Shown here piece after piece: positions 40,452 to 53,051 of a stretch of DNA of 64,000 nucleotides. Position 1 is the stretch's first letter. The number at the start of each line of letters is the position of its first letter. Both the position numbers and the translations under genes were made by a program. The notes beneath the pieces were generated by a model. That model was not told where the DNA came from and searched no databases. It saw nothing but the letters and a program-made list of their open reading frames with translations. Origin of the DNA: Boesenbergia rotunda (taxonomy: Eukaryota; Streptophyta; Magnoliopsida; Zingiberales; Zingiberaceae); the NCBI GenBank assembly GCA_024364735.1, contig JAGFNQ010008267.1:1-64000 (forward strand), written 5' to 3'.

Positions 40452-43400
40452 ATCATGTTTGTCTTGTTTGCTTTAACTGTGTGTTGCATTTTATTTTATT
40501 TTCTTAGAATTAGGGTTGGTTAGTTTAAGGACTGAACCAACTTAACTGAAATTTGACAACATAGTATTGGGTGGCGGTGAGATGATAGTACGTTAGGGAA
40601 ACCAATTCTAATAAGATCAAGTATACACTACTTGGTCTCTTTAGACTGGTGAAACTAGCCGGAGCTACCGATCCAAGACCCAAACTAGTTAGACCAGAAT
40701 TTACCAAAAAGTCATTTGAAGATGAAATTTCACTAAAAGGCTTTGTCTAGGAAAGGGTTGATGATCCAATAAGGCTACGGCCAAAGAAGGCCTTGTGCCT
40801 CGCCAAGACCTGGAAGCCAATTTTTGAAATTCAAATTCAATTTACTCTTTGGTAAACTCGAATCAAACATAAATTTTCAGTTAATTTTAGACTCAAATAT
40901 CACTTTTCAAAATAAATTTAAATTAGGTTTAAAAATTAATTTAACTTTTCAAAATTAATCATGGCCTTTTCAAAATAAATCTTTCTATTAAAATATGCAT
41001 CTCACAAAACAGTTAAGGATATCCTATTTTGTCACTTAGAAATGGGTGAGATGCTTAGGACCTAAAAGTTGAGCACAACCCAACCAACTAATTCAAATAA
41101 ATTAAATCTTAATTAATTCAATTAAATCTTAATTAATTCAATTAAATCTTAATTAATTCAATTAAATTCAATTAAATCTTAATTAAATTAATAAAATTCA
41201 ATTAAATCAATTAAATTCAATTAAATCTTAATTATATCAATTAAATTTAATTCAATCAAATTCAAAATAATTATTCTCAATTAATTATTCTCAAAATTCA
41301 ACTTAATTATTGCCAATCATTTATTTTCAAAATTAAAATATTTGTCTCACACAACCCATAAGGTTAACATGCTTGGTCACGTAGAACTGGGTGAGACATC
41401 TAGGACCTAAAAGCATAATTCACTATCCTTTCAAATAAAAAATCTTTTCAAAAGTTATTCAAAATTATCTCTATTTTTTAAATTAATTCAGTCCACTGTA
41501 CCCTACTTTTTCATCTCTATTGTTTTCAAAATATTGAATTTCATGTTGAATATCACAATAGACTCGTTTTAAATAGAATTTAGGGTTTGATTAATTTAGT
41601 TATTTGATTGGTCAAACATAGTAAACTGAGCCAAACCTGGTCAACACAGTCAACCCTAGTCAACATAGTCAAACATGGACATTAGATTAAGTTAAACGGT
41701 ATAGGGGGAATGGTGTAGTCTTTTCTTTCAAAATATTTTTGGAAAATTATTACCATTTCAAAATGGTTTTCGAAAAATTGTGTTATCATACCAAATTGTG
41801 TTTTCAAAAATCTATCTCCTTAAAAATGATCATACTTAAAAGGCATGTTCAAAATTGTTCCTTTAATTTTGACAAACCCTAAGACTAAGAGGAGGATTAA
41901 CTTGTGGTCAACAAGCCTCCTAGGACTATGTCAGATTCAGGGGGAGCTCAAATTAAAAGAAAAAGTTTAAAAATACTATGCCTTCAAATAACCACTATAT
42001 TTTTCAAAAATTATGCCTTACAAAAATCATTATCATTTCAAAAATGTTTTTCGAAAACGGAGCTTATGTTTTAAAATTATCTTCATTTCAAATTGAATTT
42101 TCTAAAATTATATTACCCTACTGTTATTCAAAACTATTCTGTTGATTTTAATAAACCCTAAAGACACAGAGGAAGACCCACTTCATGATCTATAAGGACT
42201 CCGAGGATGTGTCAAATTTAGGGGGAGTCTAAACCAAAAGAAATTATTTCTAAACAAGTATTTTCTTTGGCAATTATTTTTGAAATTATTAAAAAAAATT
42301 TTATCTGAACTGTCCCCTAAGGACTCAGAGGAAGAATACTTGTGGTCAACAAGCTTCCAAGGACTATGTCAAGTTTAGGGGGAGGTTAAATTAAAAGAAC
42401 TAGTGAATATTTCAAAATAAGTTGTTTTAATACACAAGTTTTCAAAGTTCTTTTGAAAATACAACTAATTTGCCTTTAAAAATACCAATATTCTATTAGT
42501 AAATCCTTTTTGAAATACTTTTTGAAATTTTCTTGAGTTTGGAGAATTTCCAGGACACTTAGGGAACTGCCCTTATAGTTAACAAGGTTTCCTAGGGTTG
42601 TGTCAAACTGGAAAGGAAACCATGCCAAGTAAAGTATTATGTTTTCTTAAAATATTATGTTCAAAAGTATTTATTAATAGTTATATTTTTAAAGTACTTA
42701 TATTCAAAAATTGCATAATATCTTTCAAAAGTACTTCTATTTTTCAAAATATAATGTTTTTAAAAAAAGGTACTAAGTACGTGAATTTTCTAAAGATTTG
42801 CCTATAAATACAAAATCCTTTTTCAAAATTGCACAATACTTTTCAGAGTATTGTTTTGTTGATACAATTCAAGCTTTTGCTATGCTAAGTATTTCTACAT
42901 TTTCAAGACTCATAAGCTTTGATACACAAATCTTAAACCTTTTTTTAATATATTTTTTTTTAAAAAAAAGGGAGTATTGTTAAGGGAGAAAGCTGAGTTA
43001 AAATTCTTTCCTTAAATTTCTTCACTTTTTCAAAAGAAATTTTATTTTAGAAATAGTCCAAAACATAAGGAGAAGAATTTCACCTTAAGGGGGAGAGAAA
43101 GGAAAGAGAGAATTTTTTTTTAATTTTTATCTCTTTTTCAAAAAGTACTTCAGAAATTTCTAAGTGTTTCAAATTTTTTTTAAGTGCATGTCTTCTCCTA
43201 AGTAATTTTTTTAAACAAAATTTGTCTGAGCAAAAACTTGTTGAAAAATTTTGCCAAATATTTCTAAGTAAAGTGTTTTTGAAAAACTTGTCGAGAGATT
43301 TCTTAAAGATCTTGTTTTCCAAAATGCACAAAGTGTTTCCAAATAAATATTTCAAAGTGTGCAAAATTTTTGGTAAATGAAATTTTTTTTGGGAAATCTG

Positions 43401-43734
43401 CCTTCAAAATTTTGCCTAAGTAAAATTCTTTTTGCAAAACTTTGTAAGTAAAAGTTATTTAACAAAATTTAGGTTTGCAAAATTTCTCAAAATTTTACCT
43501 AGTTCGCCCATGTATGTTTTTGATATATGTCAAAGGGGGAGGAAAGGTCAAAGTTAAGTATGTTAACAAAAATACTTCAGGGTAGCAGGGAAAATAAATT
43601 TTTTTTGGATCAAAACTACATTGGTTGTTTAGCTTTACTCTGCTCAAATTGATTGGTTTTAACTGTCGTGCTTAAGTGTTATAATTTTTTACTTAACTTT
43701 GAATTGCATTTCCATAAATCAAAAAGGGGGAGAT
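40452..43734 (+). other. C non-coding interior
   Basis: 3.3 kb without a supported gene. 40518-40860 is the block shared with B. Hairpins lie at 40997-41054 (GCATCTCAC/GTGAGATGC) and 41343-41398 (TGTCTCAC/GTGAGACA). 41090-41280 is an AATTAAATCTTAATT-type simple repeat. A short GTCAA array lies near 41615-41690. Purine tracts of type AGGGGGAG occur near 41940, 42220, 42376, 43090, 43528 and 43725. Much of the rest is TTTTCAAAA-rich. Small AT-rich frames (42598, 42798, 43080) are not credible genes. Confidence 0.75.
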
Positions 43735-45158
43735 TGTTGGTGTAGGAAGCACCATATCGTACCTTGTTTTGATATTGGCAAAGGATTCAAAGTTAAGTAT
43801 TATTTGTTATCTAACAATGTTGCTTGAGTGTGCAGGAGAAGTCCTAGCGAAAGGCTGCTAGGCACCTGGCGAAGGGCTGCTAGGCACCTGGCGAAGGAAT
43901 GCCAGGATACAAAGCCCTAGCGAAGGACTACTAGGCACTGGCGAAGGAATGCCAGGGTAAAAAGTCCTAGCGAAGGACTGCTAGGCACTGGCGAAGGAAT
44001 GCCAGGGTACTGAAGCCCTAGCGAAGGACTGCTAGGCGCCAGGCGAAGGACAGCTTGGGACTGAAGACCTGGCGAAGGACTGCTAGGCACCGGGCGAAGG
44101 ACAGCTTGGTATCCAAGCCCTGGCGAAGGACCGCTAGACAAAAGTCCAACCGGAGGAGCCGGTTGGCATCAGGTACATTCTCCCGAGAGGAGTAGGTGAG
44201 GACGCGTTCCCCGTCGAGGGAACAGTAGGCGTCGGTTCGACCTAGGGCACCATTTTGGGAGATCCAAAGTCAGAACCAAGACAGCTAAGGCTGTATAAAC
44301 ATAATACTCTATTGCTTCATATTTTTTTGGACTAACCCTGGATGCAGGACCGAAGGAACGTGTGTCTGCAGCTCAGAATGCCCAAAGGAGAGAGGCAAGT
44401 AGCTGAGCAGGGCGCCCTCAGTGTTCAGGGCGCCCCCAAGGCCAACATAAAACAAACGAAGCAACAAGTGCTTCGGCTGCTTACTGGCCGGGGCGCCCTC
44501 AGTGCCCAGGGCGCGCCCAGAGGCCAGGGCACCCCCAGCGCCCAGGGTGCCCCGCGCCTAAGCCAGCGAGGCCGAGTACCCATATCCAGCCGAGAAGCCC
44601 GCGCTGAAGGAGTCATGCAGGGCACCCCCAGTGTCAAACCTCAGCCCTATTCGAGTGGGATAGAGGTTGACCGAGAGAAACTCGGATCACGTGACACGTG
44701 GGGGGCACCCCCGACGTCCAAGGCGCCCCGAGGCGCTATAAATAGCACCCAACGCCAAGGCTTTGAAGGATCCAAGCTTTCCAATGCATTCACGCTCTTC
44801 AACTCCCGCGCTCTGCTCCGGAAACCTTCCGACTCGAGATACAAGCGCCGACGACGTCCCTCTGCTTCAAAATAGATTCTACACCGGACGTCGGTAACGA
44901 AGAGTTATCTTTTTCTTACTACACCTTTATTGTAATCATCTTCTGTAAATTGATTTGCGCGATTATAGTATTGCCCGCAGTAAACGGTCAACGACCATGG
45001 GCCTTGGAGTAGGAGTCGACCCAGGCTCCGAACCAAGTAAAAATACCTGTGTTTGCGTTTGTTTGTTTTAATATCCGCTGCGTAATTTCTCTAATTCTAA
45101 AATCCGAACGTTTTCCGATATTCACCCCCCCCCCTCTATCGGCTCTCTCGATCCAACA
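43735..45158 (+). repeat. 3' LTR of C
   Basis: 1424 bp, TGTTGG...CCAACA, uninterrupted. Mini-hairpins about 43840-44140, GGGCGCCC and variants 44408-44730, TATAAATA at 44737-44744, TATCCGCTGCGTAA near 45075, C-tract near 45124. It is the reference that shows what F and G interrupted in the 5' LTR. Confidence 0.93.
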
Positions 45159-45484
45159 CTTATTGCCCAACATCACTCACCAGGTCTTCGATGTCCATCC
45201 CTCGGCCAGGAATTCTTGCCCAATCCTCGACCAGGACTTCGTGCCCACCTTCCGAACAGGTCTTCGGTGCCCAGCCCTTTGTCAGGACTTAGTGCCCAAT
45301 CCATGATCAGGACTTAGTGCCCAATTCTTCGAACCAGGATTTATTGCCTAGGTTTATTAGGACTTTAGTTCATTTTGCTACTCCTCTCTTAACTTCCCTT
45401 TATTTAATGAATCACTGACTTAAGAATATTATCAAACATTAAAACACTTAGAGGAGGGCATCACCGATGCAACTTGCACCAACA

Positions 45485-45489
45485 CCTTT
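45485..45489. repeat. TSD of solo LTR D, right copy (CCTTT)
   Basis: Partner of 22121-22125. Relic H resumes immediately after it. Confidence 0.93.
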
Positions 45490-45900
45490 AGCGTCGACTA
45501 TAGGAAGCCTCATGTATGCTAAAATCGAGACCAGATATATGTTGTGTCATGGGCATGTTTAGCAGATATCAGAGTAACCCAAGTCAAGAAAATTGGATTG
45601 TGGTAAAAGCATATATTAGTGCCTGAGAAAGACTAAGGACTATATGCTGATTTACCAGGCGGACCAATCTCCTGTGGGTTATATAGATACAGATTTCCAG
45701 TCGGATAGGGGCAAATATAAGTATTCCTCAAGGTTTTGTGTTTACTTTAGGAGGTGGAACCATAGTTTGGAGGAGTGTGGTGCAGTGACTGCGTGGCGGA
45801 CTCCACCATGGAAGCTAAGGATGTGGCAGCTTTTGAGGCAGCCAAAAGGAAGCTATATAGTTCAAGAACCTCAAGATGGATTTAGTGTAAGTAGGAGTGA
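45490..45900 (+). pseudogene. pol: Copia relic H, right half: RT end and RNase H
   Basis: Starts with ASTIGSLMYAK, the copia RT block that should follow the piece broken at 22125. Continues through a degraded SRPD region, TKDYMLIYQADQSPVGYIDT and a RNase H relic (FQSDRGKYKYSSRF, FRRWNHSLEE, then TPPWKLRMWQ in a shifted frame). The catalytic region reads YIDTDFQSD, near the YTDSDF consensus. Several stops and shifts. It fades near 45900; the rest of RNase H and the 3' LTR are not recognisable. Confidence 0.8.
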
Positions 45901-48627
45901 CGGCCCTGATTTAGCTAGGTTAAAGTTGTCACGAATTGTGGGACCATCAGAATTTAGATATGAATAAAATGCTGGAAACCCTTTTTGCAATCAAGAATAA
46001 AAGCGTAGTAAAGGGGCCACAGGTCGTATTTTTCCTCAGGACTAGTTGATGTTGTGTGATTCAAGCTCGTGTCAATGTGTCGTTTGTGATTTTGGGTTTC
46101 AAATAAAATCGGATTTGGTTTCAAATAGAAATGGAAAAGCAATGAAAAGCAAAGCCACTCAATTAAGGGAGCTACACAAGGAGTTGGCACTTAATGATTC
46201 AACCAATGGACCACTTAATCACTTAATGTTAATTTGCAAATTCAGGAAACCGAAGCTGAAATCAAATCGATCCTAATCCTGATTGACACTAATTCAGAGT
46301 TTTGCTTCAATGATTGCCATTCAAAACTAGCCAAATGCTAAACAAATTTTCCCTTAATGAAAAAATATGAAATTCATTGATACAACTTGCCGAAATGATA
46401 CTACCTTTTTGCAGGAATTAGCAGTTACAGCTCAGAAACCGTTTGAATGCAATTAAGACTGAAATCAAGGCAAGAGTACACTAAGAATTGAGTTAAACTC
46501 GGGTCCAATAAGTGCTGAATTCTCCACTTGATACAAAGTGTAGAATTTGAATTAACTTGCCACCAAAATGCAGGAACTGATGTGCCAAAAATTGGAACCA
46601 AAGGTAGGAATGATTGCTGATCAAATCAGTTTGAAAAACACATCTATTAGAAAAGTTCCATGCGTAAATGAATGAAGGAAATCAGGGATAAGTGAAAAAG
46701 TAGATAACTTGGCACAACAAACTACAGAAATTGCAGTTTTTCAGAACACTGCAGTTAACTTTCAGATAACTTGTAGAAACAAGCTGCAGAATCGGGATTT
46801 CAGAAATCAGTTGATACAAAGATTCCAGATCAGGATACCAAGGCTGCTATGCAAAAACTGATGCTAACTTTGCTTGATACAAAGACAAGAACTAATAACT
46901 TAAACTATCGGCCATGAAACTAAGTTTCAAAAACAGAGGATGTGCAGAAATTGGACATTGAAAATAGAAGGCAATGGCTGTAATCGAGTGCAGGAAATTC
47001 AGAAGACAATGGCTGTGATGTTTCTGAATACATCCGGCACTCTTAAATTCAGAAAGGATAACTGAAAACTTCAGAATTGGAGTCTAACATGCAGAAATTT
47101 AGCTGAACTTTGCAGAAATACAACTGCTACAAATCAGTTGGAACCAATTGCAGAATTGGAAATGGAGTAATGCAGTAATGCAGAAACGGAAATGGATTGA
47201 ATGGAACAAGTTGCTATGTAAATTCAGATAAGAAAACTAAACTAACTTAATACAAAAGATCAGGAACTGTAGTAAAAGAAAGTGACTGAAATGCAACAAC
47301 CAAACTGATACGCTGAAAGCTAATTGGCACGCAAGCAAAATAAACAAAAGTAAACTGAAATTGAATTCGATCAGTCCCTAAACAAGCTTCCTAACTACTT
47401 AACTTGAGGATTTAAACCTAATTAAGCTAAACAATTCAGAGAAATGAAACTGAGTATTCTAATACAAAAACAGAAATTAAACCAAGTGCAGAAATAAAAT
47501 TACAGCTACAAACAATGAAAATTAACCAAGTAAACTAATCCTCAACCCTTCCCTAGCTCGATTACTCCTTGTTCGTCGCGCAAGGGCTGGCCTCGAACCC
47601 GTAAACTCAGCGAACCATTGAAAAACAGCTCTGCGATTCAAATCCAGCTCACACTCTGAACCAAACTGAAATCCAAATCGATTTCCTCAATCTGGAATTG
47701 TCCAATTGCGCGGATGGTGTGGGGATGAACCAAACACTCCAGGGAACCCCTCTGGATAGCTCGGATGGATGAAGGATGGAGCAAAACCGAGATTGAAGCA
47801 ATAAATGACAGAGCTGCGGAAACCTCACAACAACTCTGTTTTGGCCAATTCGGAGCTGGAAATTCACCGAGAACCTTCCCAATAGCCTAGCAATTGATCT
47901 AGTAGAAGAATTGAGGGGTCGCGCCCCTTGGATTGAAGAAAACTGTTGAAGAAAACTAAGAACACGAAGAAGGAAGAAGCTGCGGCGGAGACGCGACAAG
48001 GGAAGAGCTGGGCAGATTTTTGCTTAAGTAATTGGCATTGGACAGTCCAGATTGAATTGGATGAATCCAACGGCTGATCTTGCTCTGATTTGAGCCAAAC
48101 TTTGAGGATGTTGATCAGGGGTCAGAATCTGCCTCGTGGTAGCTCGGATCCTCCAGATGTGCAACGGATGGTCCAGATCAACTTAGTCTTTGAATGGACG
48201 ATCTAGAGCCCTCCGAGCTTGATCCAATGGTTGATTTAGCTCTGATTGGGATGAAACTTTCAAATCATGATCAGAATGCTTGATCAACCCTAACCCAAGT
48301 TCGGATTGCTTCAGATGATCCCGGATGGCTCAGATCTAGCCGCTTTTGAATCGGACGGCCCGGATTAATCGTAAGCTTGATAATTCGATCCGGTTCCACT
48401 TCCGACTCAAGTTTGACCCAGTATGCCCTAGGTCCATGAACCTTTCATGCCTACAAAAATAGATCCAAAATTTAGTGGTCAAATAACCCAATTTAATGCA
48501 AATTTGTAATTAAGTCCAAAATAAGAGTAAGTTCTAAAACCTAGGGCAATTTCACAATTAAGCAATAAAAACATAGGTCAAACATAGATTTTAGCAACTC
48601 AAATAATCAATAAAATAGTATTTATCA
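45900..48627 (-). repeat. Non-coding region, possible minus-strand gypsy LTR
   Basis: No supported gene. The right edge looks like an LTR start on the minus strand: TGATAAATACTATTTTATTG begins at 48627, directly after a polypurine tract (AAGTGTGGGGGAGT, 48628-48641 on the minus strand). 47540-48060 resembles a transcribed leader on the minus strand (GC-richer, C/T-biased). 46400-47500 is rich in CAGAAA words. The left boundary is not determined. Tat/Athila-type affinity is a guess. Confidence 0.4.
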
Positions 48628-49694
48628 ACTCCCCCACACTTGAGCTTGAGCGTCTCGCGAAAACAGTAAATATGTATCCCCTAGATTTACTTAAGCATAA
48701 TTAGAAACAAATGAAAAGAAATTACCTAAGGTTGTCAATTCTCATAAATCTAAGCTCTATGGATTAGTATCTTGTCCTTAAATCAACAACTTGGCCTTTT
48801 CATCTATCATGAGTCATTGAGATGAATTCAACTCACTAGCCTTTCAAGGAAAATTTTGGGCGGCTCTCTTCTTAAGTTCTAACTTGATGATGGAAGTGGA
48901 GCTCACTCAAACACACATGCTTCTTGCACTACCATAGGCTTGCTTATTATCTAATCTCCACCATTAATCATGATTAGGATTCACATCTACAAAAACAAGT
49001 GAAAACATGGAAAATGGTAAGAAATGGAGTAAAAATCAAGAAAATGAAAAAATGGGTAAAGTGGAAGACTTGAGTGCTCAAAGATGTTTCCAATGTACTT
49101 TGCTTCTCTATACAGTCCCCTAATGATCTCAAAAGTGTTGTGAAGTCAAACTTGAATAATTGCCTTTGATTTGGATGAAAAAAAAACTTTCCTTGACTTC
49201 ATTTTGCCAATTTGCTCTTGTATGCCATTTTTGCTTCTTTCTCTTCTCTCATCATTTTTTTTTCAGATCAGATTTGTATCAAGGAACATACGATATCAAG
49301 TGAAATAGATACTCAACATAAAATTTTCACTCAACAACCCTTGTAACTCACTCTTGATACACTTCACCTTTGTTGGCACACTACTTTAACTTCTTTCTTT
49401 CTTTTTTCCTTCTGTTTTTAAGTCTAGCATCCATGATATAATTTCAGATCTTGCAAAACTTCTGATTTCTCCAACAATTAACATCAGCTAGCATCACATA
49501 GTGTAGTGGAGAATTTGAATTGTCCACTTGGAAATGGCTGAATTCCAAATCAATTTTCAGCCCTTGCACTATTTTTTTTTCTTTTTCCGTGTGCTGATCA
49601 GAGTTGCTAGCATCCACATTTCTTCCAGATTTGGTCAGCATTGTGTGTTCTCAATACTCTTTGATGCATTTCCGAATTTTGTTCCCTGATTCAC
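48628..49694 (-). other. Internal 3' sequence of the gypsy-like element, no gene
   Basis: Starts with the polypurine tract at 48628-48641; the rest is non-coding AT-rich sequence ending where the Tekay LTR begins at 49695. Short frames here have no recognisable domain. Confidence 0.4.
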
Positions 49695-52600
49695 TATAAT
49701 GCCCGCTTTTTTTTCCATAAAGCGGCGTTACGTTAACATACTTAGGGCATGTAGACATCATGATGCAGCGGAAACCTTTATACTTACACCTACATGCACT
49801 TACTACCATTCCTAACTCCATAACATGGGAACTTGGCATATTAACTTTATACTTAGCATCATATCATGTCATACTTAGTATCATGTCATACTTAGAATTA
49901 TGTCATACTTACCATCATGTCATACATAGCATTATGTCATACTTAGCATCATGTCATACTTAGCCTCATGTCATAGAGTCACATTCAAGCACATAATAGT
50001 AAAGGTAATGTTCTATCATAAGACGAGCAAACATATTGGTTCTTGGCCAAGTCACTATCACACACATGCTTTATTGCCCTCCTGCTGCTTCCTTACTGTC
50101 CCCTTGCATGATCTACGGTATAAGGAAATAAGACTATAAGCACACAGGCTTAGTAAGACTCTTTCCTACTCACTAAAACCATCCATCACTTAATCATGAG
50201 CATATGAAACATTAACATACTTAATGCTTTACTTAGAACATAAGCCTTTATGATCACTTAGCATACATTCGACATGGCATGAACATAAACTTAATCACAT
50301 TCGTAGCATGACATAAACATAAACTTAAAAACATTCACGGCATGGCATAATACTTGGCATAGACATAAACATAATAAGCATAACCTCATAAACATTCTTA
50401 GCATGAACCTAAATAAAATCATGGCATCCTAACTTAGCACAAACATAATTAAATCATGGCTTCATAAATTAGCATGAACATAAATAAAATCATGGCCTCC
50501 TAACTTAGCACAAACATAATTAAATCATGGCTTCATAAATTAGCATGGACATAAATAAAATCATGGCATCCTAAACTAGCATGAACATAAATAAAATCAT
50601 GGCATCCTAACCTAGCATAAACATAATTAAATCATGGCATCATAACTAGCATGAACATAAATAAAATCATGGCATCCTAACCTAGCATAAACATAATTAA
50701 ATCATGGCATCATAAACTAGCATGAACATAAATAAAATCATTTGCATAAACATACCTTGCATAAACTTACTTTGCATACTATTCTTATCATAGATATAAT
50801 GCATAACATGGATGGATGCATGTGGCAATTGTGCATATATATATAAGGATGCTTAATCTTTAAAAACATGCTTTTAAATACTTTAACATAATCATAACAT
50901 CATTGGGCCCTGGCTTGTACCACATTCATACATCATATGCGCGCATCCCTAAGTAAATACGAGGTAGCTAATCTCGACCTACTAGGGTAAGGACAGCTTC
51001 ATCGGTAGTCCCGAACCGTAAGGACAGCTTCATCGGTAGTCCCGAACCGTGGACAGCTTCATCGGTAGTCCAAAACCGTGGACCTTACTTAGGTCCGGTA
51101 CAAGCCCATAAAATAAAATAAAATGCTTTCACATGCTTTTTCATTCATAGTCATTCATAGCATATTCATTCATTCATCATACTTAACATCATCGTTATGC
51201 CTTGAAGGCATGAACTTTAACCTCATTCTTCATTTTCATTCCATATCATCATTAAACCTCAAAGGCATGAACTTTAACTTCATTCATCATTTTCATTCTT
51301 AAACATGGCATATGTACACATCATTCATAAACATGGCATACATACAAATTATTCATAATCATGGCCTACCTACATCTATTCATAAACATGGCATACCTAC
51401 ATATCATTTATAAGACATGGCATACATACATATTATTCATAAAACATGGCATACATACATATCATTCATAAATCATGGCACATGTCTAAACATTTATGAC
51501 CTAACATATAATTCATGACATATAACTAAGGGTTTGGTTAACATAGAAATTCTTCCATCTTACTTAAACATACATCTTAGTAACCTATACACAAGCATCT
51601 TTGTAGGTTTAACCCAACCCTAGCCCTAAGTTAGGTCCTTGGCCGAAAGCCCCAAGGAACCCTAGGTCCATGAAACTTCACATAACTTCCCAAACAACAT
51701 CTCATACATTCATACTAGGCCATAGGAAACATTTGATTCCATACCCTTTAACCCTAGTCTTGCTCTTGGCCGAAACTTCAAGGCCATGGGGGCATGGAAA
51801 AATTCCATTAAAATCCCCAAATCAATTGTTAAACACCAACCATACCTTACCATAGGGCCATTGGGCCCTTACTTGAAATAAGTCCTAACTTTCCACCCTA
51901 TTAGGGTACTTGGCCGAAACCTATAGGGTCTCTAGGCCATGTGAACATTCACATAAACACCCTCCATCTCCCTTATATCATGATAATACATAAAACACAT
52001 ACTTGAGGTTTTAGACCCAACCCTACCCATGGGTTCTTGATGTTGGCCGAAACCCTAGGGTATCCTAGGGTACCCCAAAAATTCTCAAAAATTATATTTA
52101 ATCTCTAAACATCATGAGAGAACATTAAACAACATTATGAAGATTTTTAGCATCATCATTGACCCTAAAACTCTAGTGGCCGAAACCCATAGGACTAGGG
52201 TTCTTGGTTTTTGTTTCTTTTAACATCAAATCCCAAAAACCCACCAATATATCATGCTAAAAACATAAGGAACTATTATACCACAGGTGAGGGAGTCTTA
52301 CCTTGGTTGATCTTGATTTTTAAACCTTAAAAGAGAAGGAAATTGTAAATCCTTTGGACACTTGAACCCCCTTGCCCTTGTATCCTTGGAAAACCCTTAG
52401 ATCTTGGAGATGAGACCTTCTTGTGGAGCTTTTCCAAGGGAGAACCTCTCCTTGAGGTTTCGGCTAGGATGAGGAAGGAGGAGGGGAGAAAGTGCAATTG
52501 ATGGAAGGGAAAGGTAACTCCCAAACCTCCCTCTTTATAACCCATTAAGGAGGTAAATGAAGAGTCTCTCCATGACCCTTCATCTTCTTCTAAGCCTTAA

Positions 52601-53017
52601 CCAATATCCACTTCATTCCCTCATAACATTCCCTTGCTAGGTGAGTTGGTTAGAGCATGCATGGTTGTACAAGAGGTCCAAGGTTCAATCCTTGGTCCAT
52701 GCACCTTATTTTTATTTTATTTTTCTTTTTATTTCCCTAAAATTCCGAAAATCCTCTAAAAATTCCCCCATAATTATGTTAATATTTCTCATTAAAATCC
52801 TTTTATATTTATATTAATTTTCACCTAAAATCCACCAATAATTATGGTACTAAAAAGCCCATATAAGGCCCATTAGTGCCCTTTTTCCCAATTTAAATGA
52901 GAAAACATGGATTTTCTAGGCCAAAGTTAGCATTAATATTTCTAGGTTCCTCAGAAAATTATCTAGACATGCTTAATATTTTAAGGAAATATTAAGAGAA
53001 TTTTCTGGGTCGTTACA
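49695..53017 (-). repeat. 3' LTR of Tekay copy 1
   Basis: 3323 bp; minus strand from TGTAACGACCCAG to a slightly mutated end (TATAATGCCC on the plus strand, against TGTAACGCC in the other LTRs). Internal tandem repeats: CATCATGTCATACTTAG units (49855-49975), about 66-bp ATAAATAAAATCATGGCATC units (50390-50750), three 29-31-bp units of GGACAGCTTCATCGGTAG (50991-51079) and CATTCATAAACATGGCATAC units (51310-51480). The cgGCCGAAAC-type word recurs in 51640-52200. The short minus-strand frame at 52327-52545 is not a gene. Confidence 0.9.
52641..52706 (+). other. tRNA-like relic in Tekay LTR
   Basis: GTGAGTTGGTTAGAGC (A-box-like, 52641-52656) and GGTTCAATCC (B-box-like, 52682-52691) with a perfect 5-bp T-arm CCAAG/CTTGG (52678-52695). 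The A-B distance is short and no acceptor stem pairs, so it is a relic or look-alike, not a tRNA gene. It is antisense to the LTR. Confidence 0.4.
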
Positions 53018-53051
53018 ATCCCCCATACCTCGTGAAAGTTCGTCCTCGAAC

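Larger units (their letters stand above)
24323..45158 (+). mobile_element. Sirevirus-like element C, gag remnant only, 5' LTR split by F and G
   Basis: TSD CTTAT at 24318-24322 and 45159-45163. The 5' LTR is in pieces 24323-25403, 35469-35488 and 38688-39100; then the primer site 39103-39114, a truncated gag (39636-40451), about 3.3 kb of non-coding sequence, a polypurine tract and 3' LTR 43735-45158. No protease, integrase, RT, RNase H or env-like ORF remains, so it is a non-autonomous derivative. The non-coding part keeps modules shared with B: the block at 40518-40860, two hairpins and a short GTCAA array. Confidence 0.92.
22126..45484 (-). mobile_element. Solo LTR D (Sirevirus type), host of E and C
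   Basis: Own segments are 22126-23099, 24045-24322 and 45164-45484, about 1.57 kb in total; the rest is later insertions E and C. On the minus strand it starts TGTTGGTGCAAG at 45484 and ends at TGTTGG (plus strand, 22126). It carries GGGCGCCC palindromes (about 22640-22950), a tandem array of about 32-bp units of type CAGGACTTCGTGCCCA (24200-24320 and 45190-45350), a minus-strand TATAAAA at 22612-22618, the TTTCCGCTGC motif near 22222 and the G-tract next to its end. No primer site or coding region belongs to it, so it is a solo LTR formed by LTR-LTR recombination. Confidence 0.88.

Noticed and set aside
43080..43364. Lys/Phe-rich frames in the C interior (also 33290, 42598 and 42798)
   Set aside because: Low-complexity TTTTCAAAA sequence; composition alone explains the open frames.
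44342..44875. 177-residue frame in the C 3' LTR with GALSAQGAP-type repeats (parallels at 25129 and 27420)
   Set aside because: It is translation through the GGGCGCCC palindrome array; other LTR copies break the frame freely.
47649..48070. Minus-strand frames with a hydrophobic start (FFLLRVLSFLQQFSS)
   Set aside because: Two short overlapping frames in a leader-like region of a probable LTR; no domain or conserved partner, so no gene call.
52641..52706. A functional tRNA gene
   Set aside because: Only A-box-like and B-box-like words and a T-arm; no acceptor or anticodon stem pairs and the box spacing is short.
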